From the NCBI GenBank assembly GCA_018667995.1, contig JABIQT010000821.1, positions 1 through 9,351 of the forward strand: a DNA stretch of 9,351 bases. The letters are read 5' to 3'. The stretch's first letter is position 1. Every line of letters begins with the position of its first letter. The position numbers were made by a program, and so were the translations under genes. Below the pieces are notes generated by a model. It had not been told where the DNA came from. It worked only from the letters and a program-made list of their open reading frames with translations, and ran no database searches. The stretch comes from Candidatus Latescibacterota bacterium. Lineage in GTDB: Bacteria > JAAXHH01 > JABIQT01. Shown in pieces: positions 6,995-9,351 of this stretch.

Positions 6995-7023
6995 TTGTCG
7001 TAATGACATCTGGCCTGTATTGT
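6995..7023 (+). promoter_or_regulatory. Weak candidate promoter for the asparagine synthetase gene
   Basis: TTGTCG (6995-7000), a 17-base spacer and TATTGT (7018-7023) each match four of six consensus positions. The leader to the ATG at 7111 would be about 80 bases. The spacing is right but both hexamers are mediocre, so this is only the best sigma70-like candidate on the plus strand of the gap. Confidence 0.25.
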
Positions 7024-7110
7024 GGACATGATTCGTAATCAAGTGGCGATGAATTACCGGCATCAAAGCCTTTTTCAGAACTTTTCGGTCATAAATCAGG
7101 CAGGATTTCT

Positions 7111-9021
7111 ATGTGCGGATTATGTGGATTCATTCTTAAAGATGCCCGAATGCCTGATATGGAAATCCTGCGACGCATGACCGGATCCATACGCCATCGC
7201 GGACCAGACGCGGAAGGCTATCACGTTGAGACTGGCGTGGGCATTGGCCATCGACGTCTGAGCATCATCGATATTGAGGGTGGGGGACAGCCGCTGTACA
7301 ATGAAGACGGCTCGGTATGCGTAGCCTATAACGGAGAGATCTATAACCACTTGATACTCAGGAAGGAACTTGAGGATAGCGGTCACGTGTTCCGTACACG
7401 CGCCGACACTGAGGTCCTTGTCCATCTCTATGAAGAGTATGGCGATGCAATGGTAACCAGGCTATCGGGCATGTTCGCATTCGCTATCTGGGACGTGATC
7501 AATCGGAAGCTCCTGCTTGGCCGCGATCGAATGGGCCAAAAACCTCTGTTCTTTGCTGAAACAAGGTACGGATTGGTCTTTGGTTCAGAGATGAAATCAG
7601 TGCTGGCAAGCGGACTGGTCGATCGGTGTGTTGACCCTGACGGATTAAGTGATTTCTTGTCGCTCAATTATGTCGTAGCACCACGAACTATTGTATCCGG
7701 AATCAAACAGCTTCCCCCTGGGCAAATTCTGACATTAGAAAACGGTACAAGAGCAGTGAGGTCCTATTGGGACTTCGATTCTCCAGCCGTCCCAGTACAC
7801 TCCCAAGAAGAATCCGCCGAAGAGCTGTACCGACTATTGGGCGACGCGGTTGACCAAAGATTAATGAGCGAAGTACCTCTCGGCGTGCTACTTAGCGGGG
7901 GTATGGATTCTAGCTCGGTCGTGGCGATGATGGCCCAACGCTCATCGCAACGCATAAAAACATTCAGCATCGGGTTCGAGGAGGCCTCCTACGACGAATC
8001 AAGATATGCCCGTCTGATTGCCAACCGCTACAACACAGAACACCACGAACTCGTAGTAAACCCAGACATTGGAGACATCTTACCGGGATTGGTTTGGTCG
8101 CTGGACGAACCCTTTGGCGATGCATCCGCAATTCCGGCCTATCTCCTTGCCGGTTTTGCCCGATCGGAGATAACGGTCGCCCTGAACGGCGACGGAGCCG
8201 ATGAGCTATTTGGCGGGTATCCGACACTTCAAGCGGACAGAATTGCCGCAAGCTATCGCCTGCTGCCATCCGGGATGCGGAAGACATTGGCTGACTGGGT
8301 CAACAAGATGCCGGTGTCGTTCAGCAAAGTGAGTATCGATTTGATGGCGCGACAGTTCGTGGCAGGGGCAAGCCATGACCAGGCCGAATGGCACTACTGG
8401 TGGCGACTTATTTCCACAGATGAAGACAAGAACCTACTCATCTGCGGGGACGTAGCTAACGCCAGAAATGGCCCTTCGGCCCAGGAGCAATTCGTGGAGG
8501 CCTACCATAGTGCACCATACACAGGCGGCGCAGATCGGCAAATGTACGTAGACCAGAAGACATTCCTTCCGGGAGACATCCTGACCAAGGCAGATCGTAC
8601 CACCATGGGGCGCTCGTTAGAGGCCCGATCTCCATTTCTGGATGAGCGTGTCGTAGATTTTGCCAATGGGCTGCCATTCGATTTCAAGGTTCGTTGGCAT
8701 GAGGGCAAATACATCCTGAGGCAAGCTATGGAAGGGCGAATACCAGACCAGACGCTATCCCGCCGAAAACGAGGATTCAATGCCCCAATATCTCTCTGGT
8801 TCCAGGGCCCCATGCGGGAGTTGCTCTGCGATACGCTGCACGAGAGTAGGATACGCCAGACGGGACTTTTCAATCCAGGCGTGGTTGGAAGGATTATTGA
8901 TGACCATCTCGGGGGCAGAAGGGACAACGGCCTGCGACTGTGGGGATTGCTGAGTTTCCAGCTTTGGCACGAACGCTTTATCCAGTCTGACCTGGAGACG
9001 CTTGGCACCGGTGAACGATAG
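7111..9021 (+). CDS. asnB: Asparagine synthetase, glutamine-hydrolysing (class B)
   Basis: This cytoplasmic enzyme makes asparagine from aspartate, glutamine and ATP. The protein begins MCGLCGF, so Cys2 becomes the N-terminal nucleophile of the class II glutaminase domain (about 1-215). That domain shows RHRGPD (29-34), HRRLSIID (47-54), YNGEIYNH (73-80) and RADTEV (97-102). The synthetase domain follows, with the ATP pyrophosphatase loop LLSGGMDSS (260-268), SIGFEEASYDES, LDEPFGDAS (331-339), GDGADELFGGY (360-370) and the conserved KADRTTMGRSLEARSPFLD (493-511). The C-terminal KRGFNAPISLWF is also typical. At 636 residues it matches the long form of the family (B. subtilis AsnB-like) rather than the shorter E. 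coli one. AGGA five bases before the ATG is a clear ribosome site. The gene stands alone on the plus strand, divergent from the kinases. Long-form paralogues also amidate sugars, peptides or cell-wall precursors, so the exact acceptor is less sure than the fold. All key residues appear intact. Confidence 0.93.
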   Translation: MCGLCGFILKDARMPDMEILRRMTGSIRHRGPDAEGYHVETGVGIGHRRLSIIDIEGGGQPLYNEDGSVCVAYNGEIYNHLILRKELEDSGHVFRTRADTEVLVHLYEEYGDAMVTRLSGMFAFAIWDVINRKLLLGRDRMGQKPLFFAETRYGLVFGSEMKSVLASGLVDRCVDPDGLSDFLSLNYVVAPRTIVSGIKQLPPGQILTLENGTRAVRSYWDFDSPAVPVHSQEESAEELYRLLGDAVDQRLMSEVPLGVLLSGGMDSSSVVAMMAQRSSQRIKTFSIGFEEASYDESRYARLIANRYNTEHHELVVNPDIGDILPGLVWSLDEPFGDASAIPAYLLAGFARSEITVALNGDGADELFGGYPTLQADRIAASYRLLPSGMRKTLADWVNKMPVSFSKVSIDLMARQFVAGASHDQAEWHYWWRLISTDEDKNLLICGDVANARNGPSAQEQFVEAYHSAPYTGGADRQMYVDQKTFLPGDILTKADRTTMGRSLEARSPFLDERVVDFANGLPFDFKVRWHEGKYILRQAMEGRIPDQTLSRRKRGFNAPISLWFQGPMRELLCDTLHESRIRQTGLFNPGVVGRIIDDHLGGRRDNGLRLWGLLSFQLWHERFIQSDLETLGTGER

Positions 9022-9084
9022 GGAGGTTCGTCCAACCGAGGGGTTCTGTCTTAACTAAATCTCCATCACATCTCGTGCAGAATG

Positions 9085-9351
9085 TCAAGAGCTCATTCTG
9101 TTCAGAAGCTCCCGGGCACGGGCGATCCGGGCGGAATCGGTCCCACGATTTATGATCCGCTCCAGGACACCACGTGAATTCGTATCTCCGTTCTCGGCGA
9201 GGTCAAGTGCCATATCGTCGCGTATTTTATTGTAGGATCCGTCATAGGTGCCGACAGTAAGATCCCATTTGCGCCAATAGTATTTCAGAGGATGATCTTC
9301 TGGCCAACCAGAATAGATGTCCTCCCAGTCCAACCCGTTGCTGTGCGGCCC
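9085..9351 (-). CDS. Unrecognised protein, C-terminal 88 residues (partial)
   Basis: An open frame runs in from the right edge and stops with TGA at 9087-9085. The translation begins GPHSNGLDWEDIYSGW inside the window and ends RARELLNRMSS. The only start-like codon is a TTG at 9333, with no ribosome site, and the frame stays open upstream of it, so this is best read as the tail of a gene that starts beyond the window. The first part is rich in aromatic and acidic residues (WEDIYSGWPEDHPLKYYWRKWD). The rest is a charged, probably helical tail. The opening GPHSNG recalls the DNGPH segment of some sulfatases, but that motif normally lies much further from the C-terminus, so I assign no family. 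It converges on asnB with 63 bp between the stops, and no convincing terminator hairpin lies in that gap. Confidence 0.6.
   Translation of the reverse strand, partial: GPHSNGLDWEDIYSGWPEDHPLKYYWRKWDLTVGTYDGSYNKIRDDMALDLAENGDTNSRGVLERIINRGTDSARIARARELLNRMSS

Noticed and set aside
7056-7077. GGC-loop-GCC followed by TTTTT in the asnB leader as an attenuator
   Set aside because: The stem is only 3 bp and no alternative pairing or leader peptide is evident.
8502-9035. 177-codon minus-strand open frame opposite asnB
   Set aside because: It overlaps the conserved C-terminal half of asnB, its translation is Arg/Ser/Pro-rich with no motif, and no ribosome site precedes it.
9022-9084. Terminator in the gap between convergent asnB and the right-edge gene
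   Set aside because: Only competing 4 bp stems (GGTT/AACC and AACC/GGTT) are present, with no proper T-run.

Overview
This 9.35 kb window looks like chromosomal DNA from a free-living, probably Gram-negative environmental bacterium. Base composition is roughly balanced. The gene mix (a phytanoyl-CoA-dioxygenase-like enzyme, a secreted beta-propeller/metallohydrolase fusion, soluble and membrane hybrid histidine kinases) resembles genomes such as Latescibacteria, Poribacteria, Gemmatimonadota or Planctomycetes. That placement is an inference from gene content only. I see no rRNA, tRNA, CRISPR array, transposase, phage gene or attachment site.

Layout, left to right. (1) Positions 1-1544, minus strand: the N-terminal 514 residues of a secreted protein with a six-motif WSPDG beta-propeller, an Ig-like/carboxypeptidase-regulatory-like segment and the start of a CehA/McbA-type PHP metallohydrolase domain. 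It is cut by the window edge. (2) 1710-2459, minus: a PhyH-type Fe(II)/2-oxoglutarate dioxygenase. (3) 2460-2617: a leader region with a rho-independent terminator for the kinase operon and a repeated 13-mer that could form two mutually exclusive hairpins. (4) 2618-4801 and 4832-6784, both minus: two tandem paralogous hybrid histidine kinases, 30 bp apart. The upstream one is soluble with two PAS domains; the downstream one is membrane-bound with a four-helix-bundle-like sensor and one PAS. (5) 6785-7110: a 326 bp divergent intergenic region with two good sigma70-like promoters reading toward the kinases, a weak one reading toward asnB, and a strong 6+5 bp inverted repeat between them. (6) 7111-9021, plus: a complete glutamine-hydrolysing asparagine synthetase. 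(7) 9085-9351, minus: the C-terminal 88 residues of an unrecognised protein, convergent with asnB.

The kinases form one transcription unit, reading from promoters near 6814-6887 to the terminator near 2491-2537. Each carries its own C-terminal receiver and no DNA-binding output is encoded here, so the phosphate probably passes to a partner elsewhere. In the downstream kinase the receiver has lost the first acidic residue of its metal site (Val611). The dioxygenase and the propeller/PHP protein run the same way and may belong together in breakdown of an organic substrate, but a 165 bp gap separates them. asnB is transcribed independently.

No clearly new multi-gene system is evident. The most unusual signals are the repeat/alternative-hairpin leader before the dioxygenase, the large dyad in the divergent intergenic region, and the paralogous kinase pair with one altered receiver.
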